Assembly (NCBI GenBank): GCA_028704515.1
Contig: JAQWFH010000005.1
Location: forward strand, 1-56,517
Direction of reading: 5' to 3'
Origin: Eubacteriales bacterium
GTDB taxonomy: Bacteria; Bacillota; Clostridia; Peptostreptococcales; Anaerovoracaceae
Length of the DNA: 56,517 nt
Both the position numbers and the translations under genes were made by a program. The notes beneath the pieces are model-generated. The model did no database searches and was not told where the DNA came from. It was given only the letters and a program-made list of their open reading frames with translations. Shown here in pieces: positions 8,598 to 16,803 of the stretch; the first letter of the stretch is position 1, and every line of letters begins with the position of its first letter.

Positions 8598-8702
8598 AGA
8601 ATTCTTCCTTTCTTTTATGTAGGCTGAAAATTTATTTGCCTGTGCAGTGTCTAAGACCGCAAGATTGGAACTGATTCTGACGACGATGCTTGCGCGGAAA
8701 AT

Positions 8703-8724
8703 AAAAAAACTCCCAGAAGGGAGC
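8703..8724 (-). terminator. Intrinsic terminator inside the hydG leader
   Basis: On the - strand, CTCCC-TTCT-GGGAG (arms at 8719-8723 and 8710-8714) is followed by seven T residues. It lies about 105 bp upstream of the hydG start and downstream of the hydG promoter, so it is an attenuator position. Confidence 0.88.
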
Positions 8725-8846
8725 AAATACGCATAGGGATACTATGCAAAAATATCGCATTGCACTGCCTTCCACTTCAGAAAAATCTTTGTGTCAGAAA
8801 AAGTAAATCCTTCATCGCCGGACAAATACCTACGCTTCAGGTTTAT
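8703..8846 (-). ncRNA. Structured hydG leader RNA sharing a core with the hydE leader
   Basis: Read on the - strand, the leader holds CTGAA (8840-8836), CCGGC (8821-8817), CTGACACAAAGA (8797-8786), AAGGCA (8771-8766) and GCAAT (8763-8759). The 39-nt core aligns without gaps with positions 4760-4798 of the hydE leader, 28 of 39 identical by hand count. ACTTT (8804-8800) can pair with GAAGT (8778-8774), the counterpart of ACTCA/TGAGT in hydE. Downstream, a GCATAG/CTATGC hairpin and the terminator follow; an upstream ATGC could pair with the same GCAT, giving a possible two-state switch. Confidence 0.7.
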
Positions 8847-8852
8847 ATTTTT

Positions 8853-8880
8853 AGTATACTGTTTGTTTCGTTTTTGTCAA
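8853..8880 (-). promoter_or_regulatory. Promoter of the hydG transcript
   Basis: On the - strand a perfect TTGACA (8880-8875) and TATACT (8858-8853) are 16 bp apart, the same spacing as the hydE promoter. The predicted start is near 8846. The stretch 8598-9006 holds only this promoter, the leader, and an A+T-rich upstream region for the next + strand gene. Confidence 0.85.
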
Positions 8881-9006
8881 GATTTTTTACCAAAAAAACA
8901 AACTGAATACTTGTTGTAAAAATTGCAAACAGGGTATATATAAAAAGTAAAATAAGCATAATTAAAAATTTGATTTGAATGTATAAAATATAAAGGAGGA
9001 TTTTCC

Positions 9007-11478
9007 ATGAAAAGAATCTTGATAATTGGGGGCGTTGCAGGGGGTGCTAGCTGTGCGACAAGGCTCCGGAGATTGGATGAAAATGCAGAAATTATCATAC
9101 TAGAACGCGGCGAATATATTTCTTATGCGAACTGCGGATTGCCGTATCATATCGGAGATGTAATAAAATCCAGGAGCGCGCTAATTGTGCAAACTCCGGA
9201 GGTAATGAAATCAAAATATAACATCGATGTGAGAGTAAAAAACGAAGCGGTTTCTATAAATCGAGAAGAAAAGACAGTTACGGTTAAAAGGCTTGAAACG
9301 GGGGAGATTTATGAAGAAGCTTACGACGTCATCGTAATGGCGACGGGATCTTCGCCGGTTAGACCTCCCATACAGGGGATAGATTCTCCGAGAATACAGA
9401 CACTATGGACCATCCCGGATACCGATCGCATACGTGCGCTTGTGCAGCAGGAAGGAGTTAAGAGTGCTGCAGTAATCGGCGGGGGTTTTATCGGCCTTGA
9501 AATGGCGGAAAACCTTCACAGTGCAGGGCTAAGTGTAAGCATTGTTGAGATGCTTGACCAGGTTATGGCTCCTATTGACTATGAGATGGCGCAGCTTGTG
9601 CATGAAAACGTAATTAAAAACGGTGTCAATCTTCATTTAGGGGATGGAGTTTCTTCATTTAACGATAAAGAAAACGGCGTGGAGATAGAGCTCAAGAGTG
9701 GTAAGAAAATTGTTGCGGACCTGGTAATTTTATCAATTGGTGTGCGTCCGAACAGCGAGTTGGCAAAGAATGCCGGTCTTGAAATCAATGCAAGAGGCGG
9801 CGTGGCAGTCGATGCATACATGCGTACATCCGATCCCGATATTTATGCCGTGGGAGATGTTATTGAGGTAGAGGACTATATCTTCAAAGAGCCTACAATG
9901 GTACCTCTTGCCGGCCCTGCCAACAAGCAAGGTCGTATAGCGGCAAACAATATAGCCGGTGAAGAGGAAAAATATGAAGGCACTCAGGGTACATCGATAG
10001 CAAAAGTATTTGACCTTGCCGTGGCGTCTACGGGGGCAAACGAAAAAACGCTTATAAGGCGGGGACTTGCAAAAGGAAAAGATTACGAATCTGTAATAAT
10101 TACTCAGAATTCGCATGCCGGATATTATCCCGGAGCTACACCTATGATTTTGAAGCTTTTGTTTTCAACAGACGGTCAAAAAATCTACGGTGCCCAAATT
10201 GTTGGCCGAGACGGGATCGACAAGAGAATAGATACAATTGCAACCACCATCAGGCTGGAGGGTGGAGTTTCGGCACTCAAGAATCTTGAACTTGCATATG
10301 CTCCGCCGTATTCATCCGCAAAAGATCCTGTAAATATGGCAGGCTTCACTGCGGAAAATGTTATAAAAGGTTTCGTGAAATTCTCGGATTGGGATGTAAT
10401 AGAGAAGAATCCAAACGCATTGCTACTCGATATGAGAGAGCCCGCTGAAGCTATGACCTATCCAATACCGAACACGGTGAACATAGCGCAGGGTGAGCTT
10501 AGGGCTCGCTTGGGTGAGCTCGACAAAACGAAGGATATCGTAATTTTATGCGGGATTGGGGTGCGCTCATACAACTCTGCTCGTGTATTGATGCAAAACG
10601 GCTTTGAAAATGTGTATGTTTATCCGGCGGGGATAAGGTTTTACAGGTCGACGCACTACAAGAACGAGATGCAAGATAGCGAAAAAGCTGCCATGGTATC
10701 GGGCTCAGGTGAACCGGTAGCACAAGCGAACACATCTATCACATTATCCCTCGATTGTAGCGGTATGCAGTGCCCAGGCCCGATAATGAAGGTTTTTGAA
10801 GGCATGAACGGATTGAAGGATGGAGACGTAATGGAGGTCTCGGCATCCGATCCGGGATTTATGAGCGATATTGAGGCATGGTGCAGGAGAACGGGGAATG
10901 CGCTTCTTAAGAAAGAAAAAAGAGGCAGTGAATATGTAGCCCTTCTAAGAAAAGGACTCGGAGGAAACGCTGTGACTGAATCTGCTCCTACATCGCCGGC
11001 CGCTTCGCCCGACGGGAAGACAATCATCGTTTTTTCGGGTGATTTAGACAAGGTTCTTGCGAGCTTTATCATAGCTAACGGAGCAGCAGCTATGGGAAGA
11101 CCAGTAACGATGTTCTTCACATTCTGGGGTTTAACGGCCCTTAGGAAAGAAGGAAAGCAGCATATCAAAAAAACTCCTATGGAGGCAATGTTCGGGATGA
11201 TGCTTCCTAGAGGAACAAAAAAGCTAAAGATTTCTAAGATGAACATGGCAGGGATGGGTACTGCAATGATGAAGAAAATAATGAATGACAAGAATGTAGA
11301 TTCGCTTGAAATGCTAATTAAAAAAGCACTGGATGCAGGTATCAAAATCGTAGCGTGCACGATGAGCATGGATGTCATGGGGATTAAGCCAGAGGAGCTT
11401 ATAGAGGGTGTAACTCTTGGCGGCGTAGGCGCATATCTCGGAGATGCGGAGGAATCCAACGTAAATCTCTTCATTTAG
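9007..11478 (+). CDS. CoA-disulfide/persulfide reductase fused to rhodanese, TusA and DsrE-like domains
   Basis: The 823-residue protein joins four sulfur-handling parts. Residues 1-445 are a CoA-disulfide-reductase-type FAD/NAD(P)H oxidoreductase with the GGVAGGAS dinucleotide site and the single redox Cys43 in YANCGLPY. Residues about 455-555 are a rhodanese domain with Cys515 in the CGIGVRS loop. Residues about 575-645 are TusA-like with Cys589 in CPGP. Residues about 670-823 are DsrE/DsrF-like with Cys784. The chain of cysteines suggests persulfide transfer from domain to domain followed by reduction with NAD(P)H. The ATG follows AAAGGAGG. The flavodiiron gene lies 74 bp downstream with no clear terminator between, so co-transcription is likely. 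Confidence 0.9.
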   Translation: MKRILIIGGVAGGASCATRLRRLDENAEIIILERGEYISYANCGLPYHIGDVIKSRSALIVQTPEVMKSKYNIDVRVKNEAVSINREEKTVTVKRLETGEIYEEAYDVIVMATGSSPVRPPIQGIDSPRIQTLWTIPDTDRIRALVQQEGVKSAAVIGGGFIGLEMAENLHSAGLSVSIVEMLDQVMAPIDYEMAQLVHENVIKNGVNLHLGDGVSSFNDKENGVEIELKSGKKIVADLVILSIGVRPNSELAKNAGLEINARGGVAVDAYMRTSDPDIYAVGDVIEVEDYIFKEPTMVPLAGPANKQGRIAANNIAGEEEKYEGTQGTSIAKVFDLAVASTGANEKTLIRRGLAKGKDYESVIITQNSHAGYYPGATPMILKLLFSTDGQKIYGAQIVGRDGIDKRIDTIATTIRLEGGVSALKNLELAYAPPYSSAKDPVNMAGFTAENVIKGFVKFSDWDVIEKNPNALLLDMREPAEAMTYPIPNTVNIAQGELRARLGELDKTKDIVILCGIGVRSYNSARVLMQNGFENVYVYPAGIRFYRSTHYKNEMQDSEKAAMVSGSGEPVAQANTSITLSLDCSGMQCPGPIMKVFEGMNGLKDGDVMEVSASDPGFMSDIEAWCRRTGNALLKKEKRGSEYVALLRKGLGGNAVTESAPTSPAASPDGKTIIVFSGDLDKVLASFIIANGAAAMGRPVTMFFTFWGLTALRKEGKQHIKKTPMEAMFGMMLPRGTKKLKISKMNMAGMGTAMMKKIMNDKNVDSLEMLIKKALDAGIKIVACTMSMDVMGIKPEELIEGVTLGGVGAYLGDAEESNVNLFI

Positions 11479-11552
11479 GTTTTTTTATTAACATACTAAG
11501 GAATATAACAAAAGAGCTTGGAAAAGATAATAAAAAAACAGGAGGTGTCCAC

Positions 11553-12740
11553 ATGGCAAAGAAATTAACTGAGAAAGTCGCATGGGTAGGGAAGGTTGAT
11601 TGGGAGCTTAAGAGGTTCCATGGAGATGAATACTCTGTGGATAAAGGTTCCTCATATAATTCATATCTTGTCAGAGACGAAAAAACAGTACTGATTGATA
11701 CCGTATGGCAGCCGTTTGATAAGGAGTTTGTGGCGCGTTTAAAACAGGAAATAGACTTAAAGCAAATCGATTATATCGTAGCAAATCATAATGAAATCGA
11801 TCACAGCGGAGCATTGCCGGAATTAATGAGAGAAATTCCGGGGACCCCAATTTATTGTACTGCTACCGGCGAGAAAATAATCAGAGGACATTTCCATCAG
11901 GATTGGAACTTTGTAAACGTGAAAACAGGGGATACGCTGGATATAGGGCAAAGTAAGTTGGTTTTCGTGGAAGCGCCGATGCTTCATTGGCCGGACAGCA
12001 TGATGACATACATGACGGGTGAAAATATCCTCTTCAGCAACGATGCGTTCGGACAACATTTTGCTACGGAAACGCTGTATAACGATACGGCAGATCAAGC
12101 AGAACTTTATGAAGAGGCAATAAAATACTATGCTAATATTCTTACGCCTTTCAGCAACTTCGTGACGAAAAAAATTCAAGAGGTTTTAGCGTTGAATCTG
12201 CCTGTCTCTATGATTTGCCCTAGCCACGGAGTTATATGGAAAGAAAACCCCGCTCAGATTATCGAGCATTATCTTAAGTGGGCTGATTCTTACCGGGAAA
12301 ATCAAATTACTATCGTATACGACACGATGTGGGAATCAACTCGCAAAATGGCGGAAGGAATTGCAGAGGGCATTAACATTGCCGACCCGACAGTTAAGAT
12401 TAAGCTTATTAACTCGGCAAAGACGGATAAAAATGACGTAATAACCCAAATATTCCGTTCAAAAGCAGTTTTAGTCGGATCGTCCACAATAAATAACGGA
12501 ATACTGCATTCTGTCAGTGGCTTACTTGAGATGATAAAGGGAATGAAGTTCAAAGGCAAGAAAGGCTCCGCATTTGGAAGCTATGGCTGGAGCGGGGAAG
12601 GCGTAAAGCAAATAACGAAATTTTTGGATGAGAGCGGCTTCGATATCGTTAATGACGGGCAACGCTTGTTATGGGTGCCCGATGAGGCTGCATATGCTTC
12701 CTGCGTTGAGTACGGCAAAAAATTCTCGGAAGCTCTTTAG
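11553..12740 (+). CDS. Flavodiiron protein, FprA family
   Basis: The 395-residue protein has an N-terminal metallo-beta-lactamase-like di-iron domain and a C-terminal flavodoxin domain (from about 250, TIVYDTMWESTRKMA). The iron ligands are visible: H79, E81, D83 and H84 in HNEIDH, then His in LHWPDS, Asp in SNDAFG and His in SHGVIW. Such proteins reduce O2 to water, or NO to N2O, protecting anaerobes from oxygen. There is no rubredoxin extension. An AGGAGGTG site precedes the ATG. It is probably in one unit with the upstream persulfide reductase, which fits a joint role in oxidative and sulfur stress. Confidence 0.93.
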   Translation: MAKKLTEKVAWVGKVDWELKRFHGDEYSVDKGSSYNSYLVRDEKTVLIDTVWQPFDKEFVARLKQEIDLKQIDYIVANHNEIDHSGALPELMREIPGTPIYCTATGEKIIRGHFHQDWNFVNVKTGDTLDIGQSKLVFVEAPMLHWPDSMMTYMTGENILFSNDAFGQHFATETLYNDTADQAELYEEAIKYYANILTPFSNFVTKKIQEVLALNLPVSMICPSHGVIWKENPAQIIEHYLKWADSYRENQITIVYDTMWESTRKMAEGIAEGINIADPTVKIKLINSAKTDKNDVITQIFRSKAVLVGSSTINNGILHSVSGLLEMIKGMKFKGKKGSAFGSYGWSGEGVKQITKFLDESGFDIVNDGQRLLWVPDEAAYASCVEYGKKFSEAL

Positions 12741-12762
12741 GCCTGGCGACAAAATAAATAGC

Positions 12763-12790
12763 ATTAAATCCCTCGACTTGTGGGTTTAAT
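12763..12790 (+). terminator. Weak hairpin between the flavodiiron gene and the EamA gene
   Basis: ATTAAA-T-CCC pairs with GGG-TTTAAT around a 9-nt loop, with one bulged base. The T-tract after it is poor, so terminator function is uncertain. A TATAAT at 12796-12801 just downstream may start transcription of the next gene. Confidence 0.4.
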
Positions 12791-12837
12791 TGTAATATAA
12801 TATCGAATGGAATCGAATTTGAACAGGAGAAACACGG

Positions 12838-13755
12838 ATGGTTGAGTTAAATGAAAAACAACAGCGAATCGCCCAAATGTCAGGTTGGATCTTGTTTTTG
12901 GGCGTAGCGTGCTGGAGCTTGAACGCGCCTTTGGTCAAATATATTTCGCTCGACCCCCTTATTATAGTGGCAATGAGAGCGCTTATAGCAGGTATTGTGC
13001 TCCTGCCTTTTTTAAGATTATCTAAATTAAAATTTAATAAATGGACATTAATGTATCTGGCTTCGTACACAGGTCTTTGCGTGACTATCGTTGTTGCCCT
13101 CAAGATGGTTGCAGCTCCGATTGCAATAGGTATGCAGTACACGGGAATGTTGTGGCTGTTTATTATTGCTGTGTCAGTTGGAAGTAAGAAGGTTTCGCTT
13201 TATTCATTGACGCCAATGATTTTAATATTTATAGGCGTTATATTTTTTATGATGTCAGGGATAAGCGAGGGTGTAAATAAAATCGGTCTGATTTTAGTAA
13301 TCTTCGAAGGAGTTTTCTTTGCCGGCATTACGGCGTTATCGTGCAAGGTTACGGGAGAAAATCCTTTGGGGTTAACATGTATCGCAAATTTTGTTACAGC
13401 GATATTTGTGTTTGCATGCCTACCGCCGCAGATAAGTGATATACCAGCGATACCTGCTCTCCAATGGGGAATTTTGATTTTCATGGGGATTTTCCAAATA
13501 GGTGCAGGATACGCTCTTTACAATGTTGGGTTAAAATATATCGAACCGTATAAAGCTTCTCTGATTGCACCTTGGGAAATGATACTGGGGCCTCTTTGGG
13601 TCATCATATTTCTGCGCGAATATCCGAGCGTATTAGTAGTGGTAGGATTTGCAATAATGCTCACCGGTATGTTCCTTGAGCCGGTTCTTTCCAAAAGAGA
13701 AGATAAAAATCAAGGTAAGTGCCCGACGGAAATACTGCCGGAGCCGCAAAAATAA
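12838..13755 (+). CDS. EamA/DMT-superfamily transporter
   Basis: This 305-residue membrane protein has about ten hydrophobic helices arranged as two EamA repeats. The first repeat opens with WILFLGVACWSLNAPLVK and the second follows a central KIGLILVIFEG segment. The family exports amino acids, metabolites or drugs; the substrate cannot be told from sequence. A CAGGAG site precedes the ATG, with a likely -10 TATAAT at 12796-12801. It ends two bases before the stop of another EamA gene on the opposite strand. The two are only distantly similar and are not a recent duplication. Confidence 0.85.
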   Translation: MVELNEKQQRIAQMSGWILFLGVACWSLNAPLVKYISLDPLIIVAMRALIAGIVLLPFLRLSKLKFNKWTLMYLASYTGLCVTIVVALKMVAAPIAIGMQYTGMLWLFIIAVSVGSKKVSLYSLTPMILIFIGVIFFMMSGISEGVNKIGLILVIFEGVFFAGITALSCKVTGENPLGLTCIANFVTAIFVFACLPPQISDIPAIPALQWGILIFMGIFQIGAGYALYNVGLKYIEPYKASLIAPWEMILGPLWVIIFLREYPSVLVVVGFAIMLTGMFLEPVLSKREDKNQGKCPTEILPEPQK

Positions 13756-13757
13756 TT

Positions 13758-14702
13758 TTATTCTTCGCGTTTTATTAGCTCTGGTATTATAGATATAAAT
13801 GAAGCTGCAGCAAAGAAGCATATCCCTACGATCATATTGAAAGGGATGTGCTCTTTTATTAATATTACAGCAAATATAGGCGCAAGAATCGGCTTTATGA
13901 AGAATGTCACAGATGCTTCGTGAGCGGAGGTAAGCTCCAAGCCCTTCATATAACAGTAAAAACCAAATCCTGTGTTTAGAGCACATATACATAAGAATAA
14001 AGGCAAGGTTTCAACGGTTATACCGGCAAATATAGGAACATCGACAAATAAGGTCAGCCCTATTGAGGATAAAAAATCCCCTACGATCTCGATTTTTGCA
14101 AGAAGAATCACGGCCAGAAGCTGTACGCTGCCGAATATAAAGCTGTAGCTTGTAACAGCAAGGCCACCGTAAGATTTCGACAGATGCTTTGAAGAGATAG
14201 AGTAAAGTGAAAAAACAATAGCTGAAATTATTGATAGAGTTATTCCAATAGGACTTATTTGATTGTTAAAGGGATTTATAATAGCAACGATGCCGAATAT
14301 GTTGAGAAAAAGTGCCGCAACGTTATTTTTTTTAATATTTTCCTTAAGAATAAAATAAGCTAAAATCGTGACGAATATCGGGTTTCCTGAAAAAACCACT
14401 GCGACTACAGAGGCTTGCGTATGAGTTATAGCAAGCTGATATACTGTCATACTTAAAAAAACAAAGAGAAATCCGGTCAGGATGAAATATTTCAAATCGG
14501 ATGTTGCGACCGATACTCCTCTGTTTTTCAGCGACGAAAATGTGAACGGCAGAAGAATTATGCCCGCGACGAGAAAGCGAAGCATAGTAATTTGTACGGG
14601 GTCAAAAAAATCCGCGGAAACCTTAAGAACAATCTCAACAGTACTGAAGATAATTGCGGCGAGTACTATGTATATATATCCTTTGTTCAACGAAAAAGCC
14701 AT
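13758..14702 (-). CDS. EamA/DMT-superfamily transporter
   Basis: This is a 314-residue membrane protein with ten predicted helices and two EamA repeats. The first contains the family-typical LAAIIFSTVEIVLK and MLRFLVAGIILLPF; the second includes GFYCYMKGLELTSAHEAS. Substrate unknown. A GAGGTG ribosome-binding site precedes the ATG. It is convergent with the neighbouring EamA gene, with 2 bp between the stop codons, and no terminator is visible in that gap, so read-through antisense RNA is possible. Confidence 0.85.
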   Translation of the reverse strand: MAFSLNKGYIYIVLAAIIFSTVEIVLKVSADFFDPVQITMLRFLVAGIILLPFTFSSLKNRGVSVATSDLKYFILTGFLFVFLSMTVYQLAITHTQASVVAVVFSGNPIFVTILAYFILKENIKKNNVAALFLNIFGIVAIINPFNNQISPIGITLSIISAIVFSLYSISSKHLSKSYGGLAVTSYSFIFGSVQLLAVILLAKIEIVGDFLSSIGLTLFVDVPIFAGITVETLPLFLCICALNTGFGFYCYMKGLELTSAHEASVTFFIKPILAPIFAVILIKEHIPFNMIVGICFFAAASFISIIPELIKREE

Positions 14703-14825
14703 TTATTCACCTCTATTTTAAGATTTGTAATTTGAGACACCTGACTAGCAGTATATACCTTCGGGCGAATTAAGTAAATATGCCGTATATGGTGAAATAT
14801 TAATTCTTTAATTAACAGGGGTATG

Positions 14826-14834
14826 TGGTATAAT
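14826..14834 (+). promoter_or_regulatory. Extended -10 box placed for a leaderless transcript
   Basis: TGGTATAAT (14826-14834) is an extended -10 element. The usual start point, seven bases past its end, is 14841, the A of the proposed ATG. No convincing -35 box is seen. Confidence 0.6.
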
Positions 14835-14840
14835 AAAATC

Positions 14841-15884
14841 ATGAGAACAATAAATATTTTTTCTGAAACGAGAATCGAAACCCCGGCGCCATTAAATTTA
14901 TATTTCGAAGGTTTGAAATATGGGGTGCTCGATATTGAAACCACAGGGCTTTATCCGCAGAGGAATAAGCTTATTTTGGGCGGGCTTCTGTACGATGATG
15001 AGGCGCGAAAAGGTACCCGGTTGCAGCAGTTTTTTGCACATAGCCGTGAGGAAGAGGAGGATGTAATCAGGGCCTATCTTCAAGCGCTCAGCGAAATAGA
15101 CTGCGTTATTACATACAACGGTACTTATTTCGATATACCCTTTATTATTAAGAGGGCTGAGCTTTATGGTATAGATATATCGGGCAAAATACCTGCAAAT
15201 GTTGATTTATATAACATTTTGGATAGATACTCTTCGCTCAGAAGCGTCCTGCCCAATTTGCGTCAAAAGACTGTCGAAGTGTACGCCGGCATAGCCTCGA
15301 GTAGAAAAGACGAGATATCCGGAGGAGAAAGTGTTAAGCTGTACAATAGATTTTGTAAGACGGAAAGCGAGGAGTTGGCAAAGGAAATCATCCTTCACAA
15401 TTCCGATGATATACTGCAGCTTTCAAAACTGCTTCCGGTAACTAAAAAGGCTGATATACATAGAGCAATGTTTGAACTGGGCTTTTGCTGCGCGGAGAAA
15501 ATGTATGTATCTCAAATTCGAATAAATAAGAAATCACTTGTCTTCAAAGGAAAACAAGGCGGGAAAAACTTTGATTATTCGGGAGCTGCGGTAAAAGATG
15601 GCAGAGGACACATACTGTTTGATGCAGCGGCTCGGACATTTGATATTTCGGTTCCGATCTTCGAGTATCAAGGCATGAAACTAATAGACCTTATTGATAT
15701 GCGAGCAGGGACAAGCACGCAAAGCTTTACAGCCCTTGAAAAATATCCTTTCTACGGAAGCGGGTATTTAGCGATATCGCATAATGGCAAAAATAATTAC
15801 AGAGAAATGAATCATTTTATAAAAATTTACATAGATGACATTATTCGGGAGGTTTTAACCGATGAATACAAAAGGAAAGCTTGA
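14841..15884 (+). CDS. RNase H-like (YprB-type) exonuclease-domain protein
   Basis: The 347-residue protein starts with a DEDD-type 3'-5' exonuclease fold. The motifs are VLDIETTGLYP (D and E), TYNGTYFDIPF and HNSDDILQL, as in Bacillus YprB, a ribonuclease-H-like protein of unknown target. The C-terminal part (about 220-347) is unassigned. I prefer the ATG at 14841 to the in-frame ATG at 14823: the latter overlaps the -10 box, neither has a ribosome-binding site, and the promoter geometry points to 14841. Its last 23 bases overlap the next gene, so it heads an operon with a phosphoesterase and proA. Confidence 0.8.
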   Translation: MRTINIFSETRIETPAPLNLYFEGLKYGVLDIETTGLYPQRNKLILGGLLYDDEARKGTRLQQFFAHSREEEEDVIRAYLQALSEIDCVITYNGTYFDIPFIIKRAELYGIDISGKIPANVDLYNILDRYSSLRSVLPNLRQKTVEVYAGIASSRKDEISGGESVKLYNRFCKTESEELAKEIILHNSDDILQLSKLLPVTKKADIHRAMFELGFCCAEKMYVSQIRINKKSLVFKGKQGGKNFDYSGAAVKDGRGHILFDAAARTFDISVPIFEYQGMKLIDLIDMRAGTSTQSFTALEKYPFYGSGYLAISHNGKNNYREMNHFIKIYIDDIIREVLTDEYKRKA

Positions 15885-16803
15885 AAAAGTTTATAAATAC
15901 GCATTGAATGTTGAATTTGATAATAGCTCAAAGATAGTGTTTTTCTCAGATGTTCATCGGGGGGACGATGGTAGCTCAGATGAATTCGCAAGGAACAAGC
16001 ACATCTATAACTATGCGCTGAATTACTATTTCAAGGAGGATTATACCTATGTAGAAATAGGAGACGGCGATGAGTTGTGGGAACAGAAAAATTTTGAACA
16101 CATTAGAAATGCTCATGCAGTCACATTCAATCGGTTAAAAAGGTTTTATGATACCGGAAGGATGTATATGTTGTTTGGTAATCACAACGACAGATACAGA
16201 AGGCCGGAGGCAGTCAAAAAGGATATGTATTACGTATATGATGAATACATAGGAGATCATATAGATTTGTTTCCGGGCATAAAAGTTCATGAGGCGCTGG
16301 TATTTAAGCACAAGGATACAAATCAGGAGATTTTTGTAGTGCACGGGCATCAGGGGGACTTGCTAAATGACCAGTTGAGCAGTATAGCTCATTTTGGGGT
16401 AAAATTCTTTTGGCGCTTCCTTCATATAGTCGGATTCAGATATGCTGCGAGCCCGGCAAAGAGCAGGCGCAAGCGACACAAGATAGAAAAAAATTATAGC
16501 AAGTGGAACAAGGACAACGGTAAAATAATAATTTGCGGGCATACACACAGAGTTCGATTTCCGTCGCCGGAGGAAGGCGCATACTTCAATTCGGGATGCT
16601 GCATGCATCCGAGAGGTATTACCTGTATAGAGCTTGACGAAGGGCAAATTTCACTTATTGCATGGAGAGTGCACACGATGGAAGACGGCACTATGTATAT
16701 CAGAAGGACAGTGCTGGTGGGACCCGAACCGATAGAAAACTATAAAAATCACACAACTGTACAACAAAATTTAGAAAAAGGAGAATCGGAGTATGGATTA
16801 TAG
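15862..16803 (+). CDS. Calcineurin-like metallophosphoesterase
   Basis: The 313-residue protein carries the complete di-metal phosphoesterase signature: SDVHRGDDG (D-x-H), GDGDELW (GD), GNHND, HGHQGD and GHTH near residue 227. The family includes phosphodiesterases and nucleotide or lipid phosphatases; the substrate is unknown. There is no signal peptide or membrane segment, so it acts in the cytoplasm. GGAGG lies 9 nt before the ATG. It overlaps the upstream exonuclease gene by 23 bp and proA by 11 bp, which implies translational coupling, although no shared function with proline synthesis is obvious. Confidence 0.87.
   Translation: MNTKGKLEKVYKYALNVEFDNSSKIVFFSDVHRGDDGSSDEFARNKHIYNYALNYYFKEDYTYVEIGDGDELWEQKNFEHIRNAHAVTFNRLKRFYDTGRMYMLFGNHNDRYRRPEAVKKDMYYVYDEYIGDHIDLFPGIKVHEALVFKHKDTNQEIFVVHGHQGDLLNDQLSSIAHFGVKFFWRFLHIVGFRYAASPAKSRRKRHKIEKNYSKWNKDNGKIIICGHTHRVRFPSPEEGAYFNSGCCMHPRGITCIELDEGQISLIAWRVHTMEDGTMYIRRTVLVGPEPIENYKNHTTVQQNLEKGESEYGL

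Noticed and set aside
10656..11474. 272-codon - strand open frame opposite the TusA-DsrE region
   Set aside because: The + strand encodes recognisable domains with active-site cysteines throughout.
12838..14702. The two adjacent EamA genes as a recent tandem duplication
   Set aside because: They are on opposite strands and share only family-level similarity.
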